Source of the DNA: Gemmatimonadota bacterium
GTDB lineage: Bacteria; Gemmatimonadota; Gemmatimonadetes; Gemmatimonadales; Gemmatimonadaceae
DNA length: 64,000 nt
Reading direction: 5' to 3'
Assembly: GCA_016704465.1 (NCBI GenBank)
Contig: JADJAD010000001.1
Coordinates: 930,001-994,000 of the forward strand
Shown: one piece after another, positions 9,398 to 17,215 of the stretch
How the letters are laid out: each line of letters begins with the position of its first letter
How positions within the stretch are numbered: position 1 is the first letter of the stretch
Program-made: the position numbers and the translations under genes
Notes under the pieces: generated by a model
Database searches by the model: none
Told to the model about the DNA's origin: nothing
Seen by the model: the letters and a program-made list of their open reading frames with translations, nothing else

Positions 9398-10396
9398 GTG
9401 ACGTCTCCGTTGCGGGTCGCCCTCGTGGGCTACGGCTTCGCCGGCCGAGTCTTTCACGCCCCCTTGATCGCCGGCGTGGAGGGGATGCAGCTGTCCAGCA
9501 TCGTGTCGAGTCGCACCGGTGCCGTGCATGCCGACTGGCCCGAGGTCACGGTGCACCCCGACCTCTCCGGTGTCCTGGCCGACCCGGCCATCGACCTCGT
9601 CGTGCTCGCAACGCCCAACACGCTCCACGCATCGCAGGCGCACGCCGCGCTCGATGCGGCCAAGCATGTCGTGGTGGACAAGCCGTTCACGGTCACGGTT
9701 CCGGAAGCGGAGGCCGTGGTGGCGCACGCCGAGCGGGCGGGACGCGTGGTGTCCGTCTTCCAGAACCGGCGGTGGGACGCCGACTTCCTCACGCTGCGCC
9801 GATTGATCGCCGAGGGCGCGTTAGGCGAGGTGACGTACTTCGAGAGCCGCTTTGACCGGTTTCGGCCGGTGGTGCGGGATCGCTGGCGCGAGCGTGCCGG
9901 CCCGGGGGCGGGGCTGTGGTTCGACCTGGGACCGCACCTGGTTGACCAGGCGTTGCAGCTCTTCGGCCCGCCGAGCGACGTCGTCGCGGATCATGCCATC
10001 CAGCGCGCGGGTGCGGAGACCGACGACTACTTCCATGTCGTGCTGCGCTACGCGCGACTGCGCGTCGTGCTGCATGCATCCACGCTGGTGGCGGCGAATG
10101 ACCTGCGGTTTGCCGTGCACGGGACGCGGGGGAGTTACGTGAAGCATGGGGTGGACTCGCAGGAGGACGCACTCAAGGCCGGGACGAGGCCGGGCGGCGA
10201 GGGGTGGGGGAGGGACGCAAGTCCCGGGGTGCTCACGCGTGCCGACGGTGCGCGCATGCTCAGGCGAGAAGTGGCCGGGGAGCCAGGAGACTACCGGCGG
10301 TACTACGAGGCGGTAGGCGACGCGATCGCGGGCCGGGGCGTGAACCCAGTCCCGGCATCGGAGGCACTGGCCGTGATGCGAATCATTGCGCCCTGA
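9398..10396 (+). CDS. Gfo/Idh/MocA family NAD(P)-dependent oxidoreductase
   Basis: A 332-residue protein with an N-terminal Rossmann domain (VALVGYGFAGRVFHAPLI), the EKP-equivalent VVDKPFTVTVPEAE at about residues 90-104 which supplies the catalytic Lys, and the C-terminal alpha/beta domain with WFDLGPHLVDQALQLFG containing the conserved GxHxxD His. Closest in layout to scyllo-inositol dehydrogenase-like members such as YdgJ/IolW; the sugar or cyclitol substrate cannot be fixed from sequence. GTG 9398 is the start that begins directly before the Rossmann strand. The stop codon falls in a 20 bp tandem duplication. Confidence 0.9.
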   Translation: MTSPLRVALVGYGFAGRVFHAPLIAGVEGMQLSSIVSSRTGAVHADWPEVTVHPDLSGVLADPAIDLVVLATPNTLHASQAHAALDAAKHVVVDKPFTVTVPEAEAVVAHAERAGRVVSVFQNRRWDADFLTLRRLIAEGALGEVTYFESRFDRFRPVVRDRWRERAGPGAGLWFDLGPHLVDQALQLFGPPSDVVADHAIQRAGAETDDYFHVVLRYARLRVVLHASTLVAANDLRFAVHGTRGSYVKHGVDSQEDALKAGTRPGGEGWGRDASPGVLTRADGARMLRREVAGEPGDYRRYYEAVGDAIAGRGVNPVPASEALAVMRIIAP

Positions 10397-10415
10397 TGCG
10401 AGCCATCGCGCCCTG
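10376..10415. repeat. 20 bp imperfect tandem duplication across a stop codon
   Basis: Two copies of ATGCG-A(A/G)(T/C)CAT(T/C)GCGCCCTG lie back to back, 17 of 20 positions identical. The first copy encodes the last residues of the oxidoreductase plus its TGA, so the second copy is a relic of a duplication of the gene's 3' end. Confidence 0.7.
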
Positions 10416-10503
10416 ATGCGGCCGCGGCTCGGCACACGACAGGGCGAGACACAGGCACAACCACCTCTCGCGCGCACGCGGCCGCGGGCCTAAGCTCTGC
10501 ACC

Positions 10504-11829
10504 ATGCCCGACGCCCGCACCCCCCGCATCGCCGACCGCTACACCGTGCTGCGTACCCTGGGCCAGGGCGCCTTCGGGCGCACCCTGCTCGCCCGGGACG
10601 ACGAGTCCGGCCGCGACGTGGCGATCAAGATGCTCGACACCCAAAAGGTGGACAGTATCAAGGGGTTCGAACTGTTCGAGCGCGAGGCCGCGGTCATGCG
10701 CTCCGTGCGCCACCACGGGGTGCCGGAGATCTACGACTCGCTGCGCGCCTCGTGGGAGGAGCGCCCGGCGGCCTTCCTCGTCATGGAGTACGTCGAGGGC
10801 AAGTCGCTCGACGCCCTGATCAGCGAGCGGCACCACCTCGACCCGGGCGACGCGTCGCACCTCCTGCTCGAGCTGCTGGGCGTGCTGGACTACCTGCACA
10901 GCCGCGTGCCGCCGATCCTGCACCGGGACATCAAGCCCGCCAACATCATCCTGCGCCCCGACGGCTACCCCGCCCTCGTGGACTTCGGCGCGGTGCGCAG
11001 CGCCATCGCCCCGGCAGGGCAGGACGGCTCCACGATCGTCGGCACCTACGGCTACATGCCGTATGAACAGCACATGGGGCAGGCGACGCCGGCCAGCGAC
11101 CTGTATGCGCTCGCCGCCACATTCTTGCACCTGCTCACGGGCACGGCGCCCCCGAACTTCATGAATGCGGAGGGACGCATCGCGGTCCCGGAATCGCTGC
11201 CAGGGGGCGAGCGACAGCAGCAGGTGCTCTCACGCATGCTGCAGCCGTCGCCGGCGCAGCGATTCCAGTCGGCGCGCGACGTGCGGCAGGCGCTGCTGGC
11301 GACCGAGCGCGTCGCGGTGGCACCGGTGGCACGCGCGGGACAGTCTCTCGTTCGTCAGCACGACTCGCTCCTGGACCTCCCCCCCGCGCCTCGCGCGCTG
11401 GTAGGCGAGGCAGAGGAGCGCTACCAGAAGCTGGCGCCGTCGCTGTGGCGGCATGCGAGTCCCGGGGGGATCCCGGTGAGTGACAACCTCTGGGGAGTCA
11501 CCCTCGCTGTCTTCATCGGGGTGATCACGATCGGGATCCTCCCCGCGGTGATCGCGGTCGTGGGGGCGGCGCGGCGGCGACGCTTGAAGCGCTACTTTGC
11601 GCTCGGCACCCTCGTCATGGCCGAGGTGACCGACATCGAGGTCGAGAACGACGAGATGGGTGGCCGACGTGGCCGGGTGCGATTCCAGTTCGAGGCCGAC
11701 CGTCAGCTGCACCGCGGGAGCGACGAGGTGTCGCAGGGCGTGGCCGACCGCTGGCGGCCAGGGGACCAGGTCGAAATCCTGTACCTGCCTGAGGACGACT
11801 ACGGCGCGATGATCATCAGTACGCGTTAG
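10504..11829 (+). CDS. Ser/Thr protein kinase with one membrane hairpin and C-terminal DUF3592-like region
   Basis: A 441-residue protein. Kinase domain: GQGAFG loop (20-25), Lys42 in VAIKM, HRDIKPAN (140-147) and DFG (160-162), with the shorter activation segment GTYGYMPYEQ. The domain ends near residue 265. After a linker, residues about 322-352 (WGVTLAVFIGVITIGILPAV and on) form one long or two short membrane helices followed by an Arg-rich cytosolic stop (ARRRRLKRYF), and the tail (TLVMAEVTDIEVEND, EILYLPEDDYGAMIIS) looks like the beta-rich DUF3592 type domain. The stop codon TAG is embedded in a CGTTAGGC octamer at 11824-11831. It faces the amidase gene convergently. Confidence 0.88.
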   Translation: MPDARTPRIADRYTVLRTLGQGAFGRTLLARDDESGRDVAIKMLDTQKVDSIKGFELFEREAAVMRSVRHHGVPEIYDSLRASWEERPAAFLVMEYVEGKSLDALISERHHLDPGDASHLLLELLGVLDYLHSRVPPILHRDIKPANIILRPDGYPALVDFGAVRSAIAPAGQDGSTIVGTYGYMPYEQHMGQATPASDLYALAATFLHLLTGTAPPNFMNAEGRIAVPESLPGGERQQQVLSRMLQPSPAQRFQSARDVRQALLATERVAVAPVARAGQSLVRQHDSLLDLPPAPRALVGEAEERYQKLAPSLWRHASPGGIPVSDNLWGVTLAVFIGVITIGILPAVIAVVGAARRRRLKRYFALGTLVMAEVTDIEVENDEMGGRRGRVRFQFEADRQLHRGSDEVSQGVADRWRPGDQVEILYLPEDDYGAMIISTR

Positions 11830-11901
11830 GCGGGCGGGCGACCCGGCATCAGGTTCGCTGCTGACGACTCCTGCACCACCGGCCCGGCTCGTCCCAGCCC
11901 A

Positions 11902-13716
11902 TCAGAAGCCCGCCGGCCGCTCGGCCGCCACCCCCGACGCCCGCTCCAGCGCCACACCCACCCGCATCACCGTCCCCTCATCGAACAACCGTCCGACCAG
12001 GGTCACCCCGTGCGGCACACGACGCGGCGGATCGAACTTCGGCAGCGGGTTGGCCGGGTCGGGCGCCCAGTCGCTGCGCGCCTCACCTACCTGCACGAAG
12101 CCGGTGCGCACGGTCAGCGATGGCTGTCCGGTGAAGTTGGTGACGGTCAGCATCTCGTCGCGCAACGACGGGACGAGCAGGACATCGACGCGCGTGAACA
12201 TGGTCGCGATCTCCTGCGCGAACCGACGACGCAGCCGGTCGGCTTGCACGAAGTCGACCGCCGTGAGAAAGCGCGACATGCGAAAGAGGTTCGGCCAGGC
12301 ATCGGGAATCTGGACCTTGAGCGTGGCCGCATCGCCCGAGAGCGTCAGCTTCTCGAAGGCGGCGGCCGCCTCGCTGAACAGGATGTTCATCAAGGCGCTG
12401 TGCGGCATGTCGGGCCAGGTCAGGTCGACCGGGACCAGTCCAAGGGTGCGCAGCGAGTCGAGCGCGGCGCGATCGACCTCGGTCGCCGGCGCTTCGCGCA
12501 TCCACGCGGGAAAGACACCTACCTTGAGCCCCGTGACTGGCGCAGCCGCGTCGTAGTCGAGGCGGCTCGGCACGCTCGACACGTCGCCGGCATCGGGCCC
12601 GGCAATGGCCTGCAGGACCAGCATGGAGTCCTCCACGCCGCGAGTCATCGGCCCCAGCTTGTCGAGCGACCAGCAGAGCGTCATGGCCCCCGTGCGCGCC
12701 ACGCGGCCAAAGGTGGGGCGCAGCCCGGTCACGCCGCACCGCATGCTCGGGGCGACGATGCTGCCACCGGTCTCGCTGCCGATCGAGAAGCCCACCAGTG
12801 CGGCCGCCGTCGCGGAACCCGGGCCGGCGCTCGATCCCGATGCCCCCTCCTCGAGCAGCCACGGGTTCATCGTCTGCCCGCCGAACCAGATGTCGTTCAA
12901 GGCGAGGGCCCCGAGACTCAACTTGGCCAGCAGGACGGCGCCAGCGTCGTGCAGGCGCTTCACCACGACCGAGTCCTCGGCGGGGACTCGCGTGCGAAAT
13001 GGCTCGGCGCCATACGTCGTCGCGATCCCGGCGGTATCGAGCAGGTCCTTCACCCCATACGGAATGCCGTGCAACGGTCCGCGATAGCGGCCGGCGGCGA
13101 TCTCGGCGTCGGCCGCCCGCGCCTGCGCGCGCGCGCCGTCGGCATTGAGGGTGATGATGCAACGCAGCGTCGGGTCGTGCTCGGCAATGCGGGCCAGGTA
13201 GATTTCCGTCAGGCGCAGCGACGTGAGCTGGCGCCGCTCGATCCAGCGCGACAGCGAGGTCACCGGCGCGAAGGCGATGTCGGGGTCGCTCGCGGGCAGC
13301 GCTCCCGGGTCGCCCGCCGAGCGCACGAAGCGATCACGGGTGGGGACGGCGGCGCCGGTCGCCTGCACCGGGTTCCATGTCGTCGCCGGCGACAGCTCCG
13401 GCGGGAGCGCTATCGCGCGTGGCCCCGTTCGCCGTTCCATGGTCGCGGCGAGCGTGCGGCGCCAGCTGTCCGCCATCATCTGCCGCTCGGCGGGCGAGTG
13501 GGTCACCCGCGCCAGCTTCTCAGCCTCGGCGAAGGTGGCGGCGGTGACCTCGGGACCGGTGAGCGGGGCGGTGCCGAACGCGACCGGCGCGCCGGGCGTG
13601 GCAGTTGTTGCACCTGGCGATGCCCCTCCGCCGCCCGGCGTCTCGCCCCGACAGGCGGCGGCGACGCCGAGAAGGCCGATCGGGGCGCGGATGAGGAACT
13701 GGCGGCGGGTGTTCAC
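11902..13716 (-). CDS. exported amidase (amidase signature family)
   Basis: A 604-residue protein with the full amidase-signature core: catalytic Lys in YGVKDLLDT, the Gly/Ser-rich EEGASGSSAGPGS and the Ser-cisSer region GSETGGSIVAPS. It hydrolyses an amide of unknown identity. The N-terminus begins NTRRQFLIRAPIGLLGVAAAC: a twin-Arg motif followed by a hydrophobic stretch and a lipobox-like VAAAC, so it is probably Tat-exported and may be lipid-anchored. I chose GTG 13716 (VNTRRQF) because it places the Tat motif at the N-terminus; the frame is open for 56 codons upstream but gives no signal peptide. A hairpin at 13865-13887 separates it from the upstream kinase gene. Confidence 0.88.
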   Translation of the reverse strand: MNTRRQFLIRAPIGLLGVAAACRGETPGGGGASPGATTATPGAPVAFGTAPLTGPEVTAATFAEAEKLARVTHSPAERQMMADSWRRTLAATMERRTGPRAIALPPELSPATTWNPVQATGAAVPTRDRFVRSAGDPGALPASDPDIAFAPVTSLSRWIERRQLTSLRLTEIYLARIAEHDPTLRCIITLNADGARAQARAADAEIAAGRYRGPLHGIPYGVKDLLDTAGIATTYGAEPFRTRVPAEDSVVVKRLHDAGAVLLAKLSLGALALNDIWFGGQTMNPWLLEEGASGSSAGPGSATAAALVGFSIGSETGGSIVAPSMRCGVTGLRPTFGRVARTGAMTLCWSLDKLGPMTRGVEDSMLVLQAIAGPDAGDVSSVPSRLDYDAAAPVTGLKVGVFPAWMREAPATEVDRAALDSLRTLGLVPVDLTWPDMPHSALMNILFSEAAAAFEKLTLSGDAATLKVQIPDAWPNLFRMSRFLTAVDFVQADRLRRRFAQEIATMFTRVDVLLVPSLRDEMLTVTNFTGQPSLTVRTGFVQVGEARSDWAPDPANPLPKFDPPRRVPHGVTLVGRLFDEGTVMRVGVALERASGVAAERPAGF

Positions 13717-13864
13717 GGAAGGGACTCCGAGGCGTGGGACTAGTGCCTCCAACCTCTCCGTCGTGCAGCGCAGGTCAAGATGCCAATTCCTGCGCATCGC
13801 CTCGCCACGCATCGTCCGTGCGGCCGACCGCACTTGGCGAGGTGGCGGTCCTCGTTGTCCGTGT

Positions 13865-13887
13865 CGGGTGACGGTCCCTGTCACCCG
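13865..13887 (-). terminator. hairpin downstream of the sensor kinase gene
   Basis: Perfect 8 bp stem CGGGTGAC / GTCACCCG with a 7-nt loop, directly after the stop of the kinase gene at 13894 on the minus strand. No clear U-tract, so strength is uncertain. Confidence 0.5.
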
Positions 13888-13893
13888 TGCCGG

Positions 13894-15342
13894 TCACGCG
13901 AGCGCTTGCCTGCCTCGCGCCTCCCACTGCGCCCGGTCAGACGGCAGGTCGAGCACGAAGGTGCTCCCGCTCCCCTCCACGCTCTCGGCGCGCACGTCTC
14001 CCCGCTGCGCCTCGGCGAGCGCACGGGTGATCGCAAGTCCGAGTCCCGCCCCACCGTAGTCCCGGCTGCGCGACTGCTCCACGCGATAGAAGCGGTCGAA
14101 GATGCGCGGCAGGTGCTGGGGGGCGATGCCACTCCCCGAGTCGCTCACTTCTGCCAGTGCCGCGCCGTTCTCGCGGCGCAGCGTCATGTCGATCGATCCC
14201 GCCGCGGTATGTCTGGCAGAGTTGGAGACAAAGTTGAGGAGGATCTGCCGGGTGTACTCGGCGTCACCGTGCGCCATGAAGCCCGGCGTGCAGGTGGCGG
14301 AGACGGTGACCTGCTTGTCGCCGCACATCAGGGTGCCGATCTCCGCCACCTCGGCCACGACAGCACTCAGGTCGAAGTCGCGCAGTCGGGGGTCGAGTTC
14401 GCGGCTGTCGCCGCGCGCGAGGGTGAGCAACCCCTCGATGAGTCGACAGGTCTGGTCCACGCTGGTGGCGATGTGGGCGAGCGCATCACGCTGTTCATCG
14501 GTTGTGCGGCGGTCGTCGAGCGCCCACTGTGCCTGCGCGCGCAGGTGCGTCAACGGGGTGCGCAGCTCGTGGCTCACGTCGGCGGTGAACCGGGTCAGCG
14601 CCTCGTGGGCCTGCTCCACACGCGCGACCATCGCGTTGATCGCCTCGCCCACGTCGGTCAGCTCGGCGATCCCGGTCGGGCTGGTGACGCGCCGGTTCAG
14701 CTCGGAGGGGACGATGGCCCGCGTCTCCTGGACCAGCGCATGCAGCGGCTGCAACGCGTCCTCCGTCGTGCGGCGCACCGCGCGGCGCGAGAGCAGCACC
14801 GCCACCGGCAGCACGACCAGCATCAGGAGCGTGAGGGCTCCGATCGCCATCATCGAGGGGAGGCGGCTGGCGCTCACGTAGAGGTCGAAGCCCGCGCTCT
14901 GCCGGTGGTACAGCGCGTAGCGCCATCCCCGGTCGGCCACCGATCCGACGATCCGTTGCCGCAGCTCGTCGGGCGACGCGGCCTTCCCCGCTTCCTCGAT
15001 GAGCTTGGCCGGCATCCCCGGCGAGAGGTAGTACACCTTCGGCATCCCATCGGCCGACGACACGGTGCGCAGGATGACAAAGCGCGCCCCATCGCCCATG
15101 CCTAACAAGGCCGACGTGAGCATGTCGGGGGCCACGGTCGTCGGTTCGCCCGACGGGTCGGCGTACATCCCCAGCAGCGACTCGATCACGTCGGCCGAGC
15201 GCGCCAGCGCGTTGCGGGAGAGCACCTCGCTCAGCAGCGCGAAGCCGATCACGACGCAGAGCGCAAACAGCGCCAGCGCGCGCGCAGCCAGTCGCTCGAA
15301 GAGCGCGGCAATGACGCTGACCAGCGATCGCTCCTGGTTCAT
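13894..15342 (-). CDS. two-component sensor histidine kinase
   Basis: A 482-residue membrane kinase. N-terminal helix at about 15-40 (LALFALCVVIGFALLSEVL), a ~115-residue periplasmic sensor region, second helix at about 155-180 (MAIGALTLLMLVVLPVAVLL), a HAMP linker, then HisKA with the phospho-accepting His in DVSHELRTPLTHLRA, and an HATPase domain with N box (LLNFVSNSARHT), G1 (VSDSGSGIAP), F and G2 (GGAGLGLAI). Its ATG overlaps the stop of the upstream response regulator as ATGA, so the two are translationally coupled. Together with the spondin-domain lipoprotein gene they form a likely three-gene operon. Confidence 0.93.
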   Translation of the reverse strand: MNQERSLVSVIAALFERLAARALALFALCVVIGFALLSEVLSRNALARSADVIESLLGMYADPSGEPTTVAPDMLTSALLGMGDGARFVILRTVSSADGMPKVYYLSPGMPAKLIEEAGKAASPDELRQRIVGSVADRGWRYALYHRQSAGFDLYVSASRLPSMMAIGALTLLMLVVLPVAVLLSRRAVRRTTEDALQPLHALVQETRAIVPSELNRRVTSPTGIAELTDVGEAINAMVARVEQAHEALTRFTADVSHELRTPLTHLRAQAQWALDDRRTTDEQRDALAHIATSVDQTCRLIEGLLTLARGDSRELDPRLRDFDLSAVVAEVAEIGTLMCGDKQVTVSATCTPGFMAHGDAEYTRQILLNFVSNSARHTAAGSIDMTLRRENGAALAEVSDSGSGIAPQHLPRIFDRFYRVEQSRSRDYGGAGLGLAITRALAEAQRGDVRAESVEGSGSTFVLDLPSDRAQWEARGRQALA

Positions 15343-16016
15343 GCCACCTCGAGCCGATACCCGACGCCGCGCACGGCCACGATCTCGGGCGCTGCACCTT
15401 CGGTCCCCAGCTTGCGGCGCAGGTACGTCACGTACTGGTCCACCACGTTGGTCTGGGAGTCGAACTGGTAGTTCCACACCGCCTCGGCGATGCGGGAGCG
15501 CGACAGCGTGCGCCCGGCATTCTGCATGAGGAACTCGAGCAGCGAGAATTCGCGCGGAGTCAGCTCCACCTGCCGATCGCCGAGCGTGACGCGCCGGGTG
15601 AGCGGGTTGAGCGACAGGTCCCCCACCCGCACCGTGGGATCCACCCCTGCCAGGCGCGACCGGCGCACCAGCGCCTGCACCCGCGCGAGCAGCTCGGCCA
15701 GGTCGAACGGTTTCGCCAGGTAGTCGTCCGCTCCCGACTCCAGGCCGCGCACCCGGTGCGTCAGCTCCGTGCGCGCGGTCAGCATGAGGATCGGCGTGGC
15801 GAACCCCTGCGCCCGGAGCGAGGTGAGCACATCGAAGCCATCGCGTCCGGGAAGCATGACATCCAGGATGATACAGTCGAACGTATGCGCCAAGGCTGCC
15901 GCGAGCGCGTCTTCGCCCGTTGCAGCCTCGTCGGTCGTCACTCCCTCCTCACGCAACGCCTTGCGCAGGAACTGCCGCAGGTTGCGGTCGTCTTCGACGA
16001 TGAGTACGTGGGTCAC
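15339..16016 (-). CDS. OmpR/PhoB-family response regulator
   Basis: A 225-residue regulator. Receiver domain: acidic pair EDD near residue 8-10, phospho-acceptor Asp in CIILDVMLPGRDG, conserved Thr/Lys with KPFDLAEL. C-terminal winged helix: LTPREFSLLEFLMQNAGRTL and the recognition segment TNVVDQYVTYLRRKLG. It is the partner of the overlapping sensor kinase. It starts 33 bp after the stop of the spondin-domain gene on the same strand. A 20 bp palindrome upstream of that gene (16871-16890) is a candidate site for autoregulation. Confidence 0.94.
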   Translation of the reverse strand: MTHVLIVEDDRNLRQFLRKALREEGVTTDEAATGEDALAAALAHTFDCIILDVMLPGRDGFDVLTSLRAQGFATPILMLTARTELTHRVRGLESGADDYLAKPFDLAELLARVQALVRRSRLAGVDPTVRVGDLSLNPLTRRVTLGDRQVELTPREFSLLEFLMQNAGRTLSRSRIAEAVWNYQFDSQTNVVDQYVTYLRRKLGTEGAAPEIVAVRGVGYRLEVA

Positions 16017-16049
16017 GTGAGCGGGAGGGGACTCCTGATTGGGTGACGA

Positions 16050-16790
16050 TCAGTTGACGGTGGCGACGCGCTGAATGGTCACCATCGCGACCGGCCCCGT
16101 CCACCCGTTCAAAGGTGCGCTCAGCGCACGCGGGCCATCAATGCCCGGGTGCATGCGAATGCGCTGCTGCTCGGCCGTGCGACCGCCGCCGCCGTTCCCC
16201 GTTGTCGGTCCGATCCCGAAGCACGGCGGGACGATGTCGCCGTCCAACTCGGAGTTCCGCTCGGTCCCCGCGTCGTAGGCCTGCGCGTATACCGTCACCG
16301 GCGTCGCGTCCATCGGCAGCGCGATACCGCTCACGCCCGTGAAGCCGTCGTTGGTGCAGATGAGCATCGTAGCCAGCGAGAGCAGCCGCTTCTCAGCGTC
16401 GCCGGTAATCTGCAGGGTGAGCGTGTTGGGGCCGGGACCGCCGATGCGATGCACCGGGGCACCGGTGGCGACGACGTCGAGCACCCCGGGTGCCCCCACG
16501 AACATGCCGTACGCGACGGAGGGATCCCCACTCTCGGCGATGGCCTGGATCCCGGCCGACGCAGTGCCGCCAACCGTGAAGAGTCGCGCCCGCGGACCGT
16601 GGGTCACGACGATAGCCGGCGACATGGGCTGACCGCTGGTGAGGTTGGTGATGGTGACGTCGTAGAGATAGCCGCTCGTGCTCGCCACCGCCGCACTTGC
16701 GTCGGCCGAGGTAGAGGAGGGAGCGACCGGCTGGTCGGTGGCGCACGCCGCAAGGCTGGCGAGCAAGGCGAGAGGAACGATCCGCTGCAT
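16050..16790 (-). CDS. spondin-domain lipoprotein
   Basis: A 246-residue protein with a lipoprotein signal (MQRIVPLALLASLAACATDQ, lipobox LAAC) and a spondin N-like domain: YDVTITNLTSGQPMSPAIVVTH, GGTASAGIQAIAESGD and the late TVYAQAYDAGTERNSELDGD typical of the bacterial spondin family. In bacteria these are surface or periplasmic proteins of unknown role. ATG 16790 is preceded by GGAGGT at ideal spacing, better than the upstream ATGs. It is the first gene of a probable operon with the response regulator and kinase, which suggests that the lipoprotein is either part of the signal input or a product of the same regulon. Confidence 0.85.
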   Translation of the reverse strand: MQRIVPLALLASLAACATDQPVAPSSTSADASAAVASTSGYLYDVTITNLTSGQPMSPAIVVTHGPRARLFTVGGTASAGIQAIAESGDPSVAYGMFVGAPGVLDVVATGAPVHRIGGPGPNTLTLQITGDAEKRLLSLATMLICTNDGFTGVSGIALPMDATPVTVYAQAYDAGTERNSELDGDIVPPCFGIGPTTGNGGGGRTAEQQRIRMHPGIDGPRALSAPLNGWTGPVAMVTIQRVATVN

Positions 16791-16870
16791 GAAATACCTC
16801 CGGAAGTTTGGGGTCCTGGCCCGCGAGGGCCGGTGACGCACGATAGGCCCGCTTCCGGCGGTTTCCGGTT

Positions 16871-16890
16871 CCATGTGACCACTCACATGG
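16871..16890. promoter_or_regulatory. 20 bp perfect palindrome upstream of the spondin/two-component operon
   Basis: CCATGTGA-CCAC-TCACATGG, 8 bp arms, 4-nt spacer, 80 bp upstream of ATG 16790. On the plus strand it is followed by TTTT, but no plus-strand gene ends before it, so an operator fits better than a terminator. The rest of 16791-17215 shows only the CCTCTGCGA repeats and no further gene. Confidence 0.5.
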
Positions 16891-17002
16891 TTTTCTCAGG
16901 AACGCCTGCGTTCGACATGGGCGAGCGTCGTGATCGCGCGTCGACGTGCGTCGCAGGGTGGAACACCCAGCGTCAAGAGTCACCGCAGTCCGCCGCCGAC
17001 AT

Positions 17003-17038
17003 CCTCTGCGACCTCTGCGACCTCTGCGGCCTCTGCGG
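17003..17038. repeat. tandem 9-mer CCTCTGCG(A/G) x4
   Basis: Four contiguous copies, two ending in A and two in G, in the intergenic region between the spondin operon and the acyl-CoA dehydrogenase gene. Simple tandem repeat; no ORF uses it. Confidence 0.85.
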
Positions 17039-17215
17039 TTCAAAGCCGTTCCCCGCTCGCCCCCCCACACCGCACCAGCCCCCAACAATCGCCCCATAGC
17101 CCGCATCCCCCCTGCGCACAGCCGGGTTCTGCCGTAAACTCCACCGCTCGACCAAATCGATTTTTCTGGCGCTCCCGCTCGTGCTCGTGCGGGTGCCATG
17201 TCCGGAGTCCAAGCC

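Noticed and set aside
12010..13743. 577-codon plus-strand frame opposite the amidase
   Set aside because: Antisense shadow typical of high-GC DNA; the minus strand has all amidase motifs.
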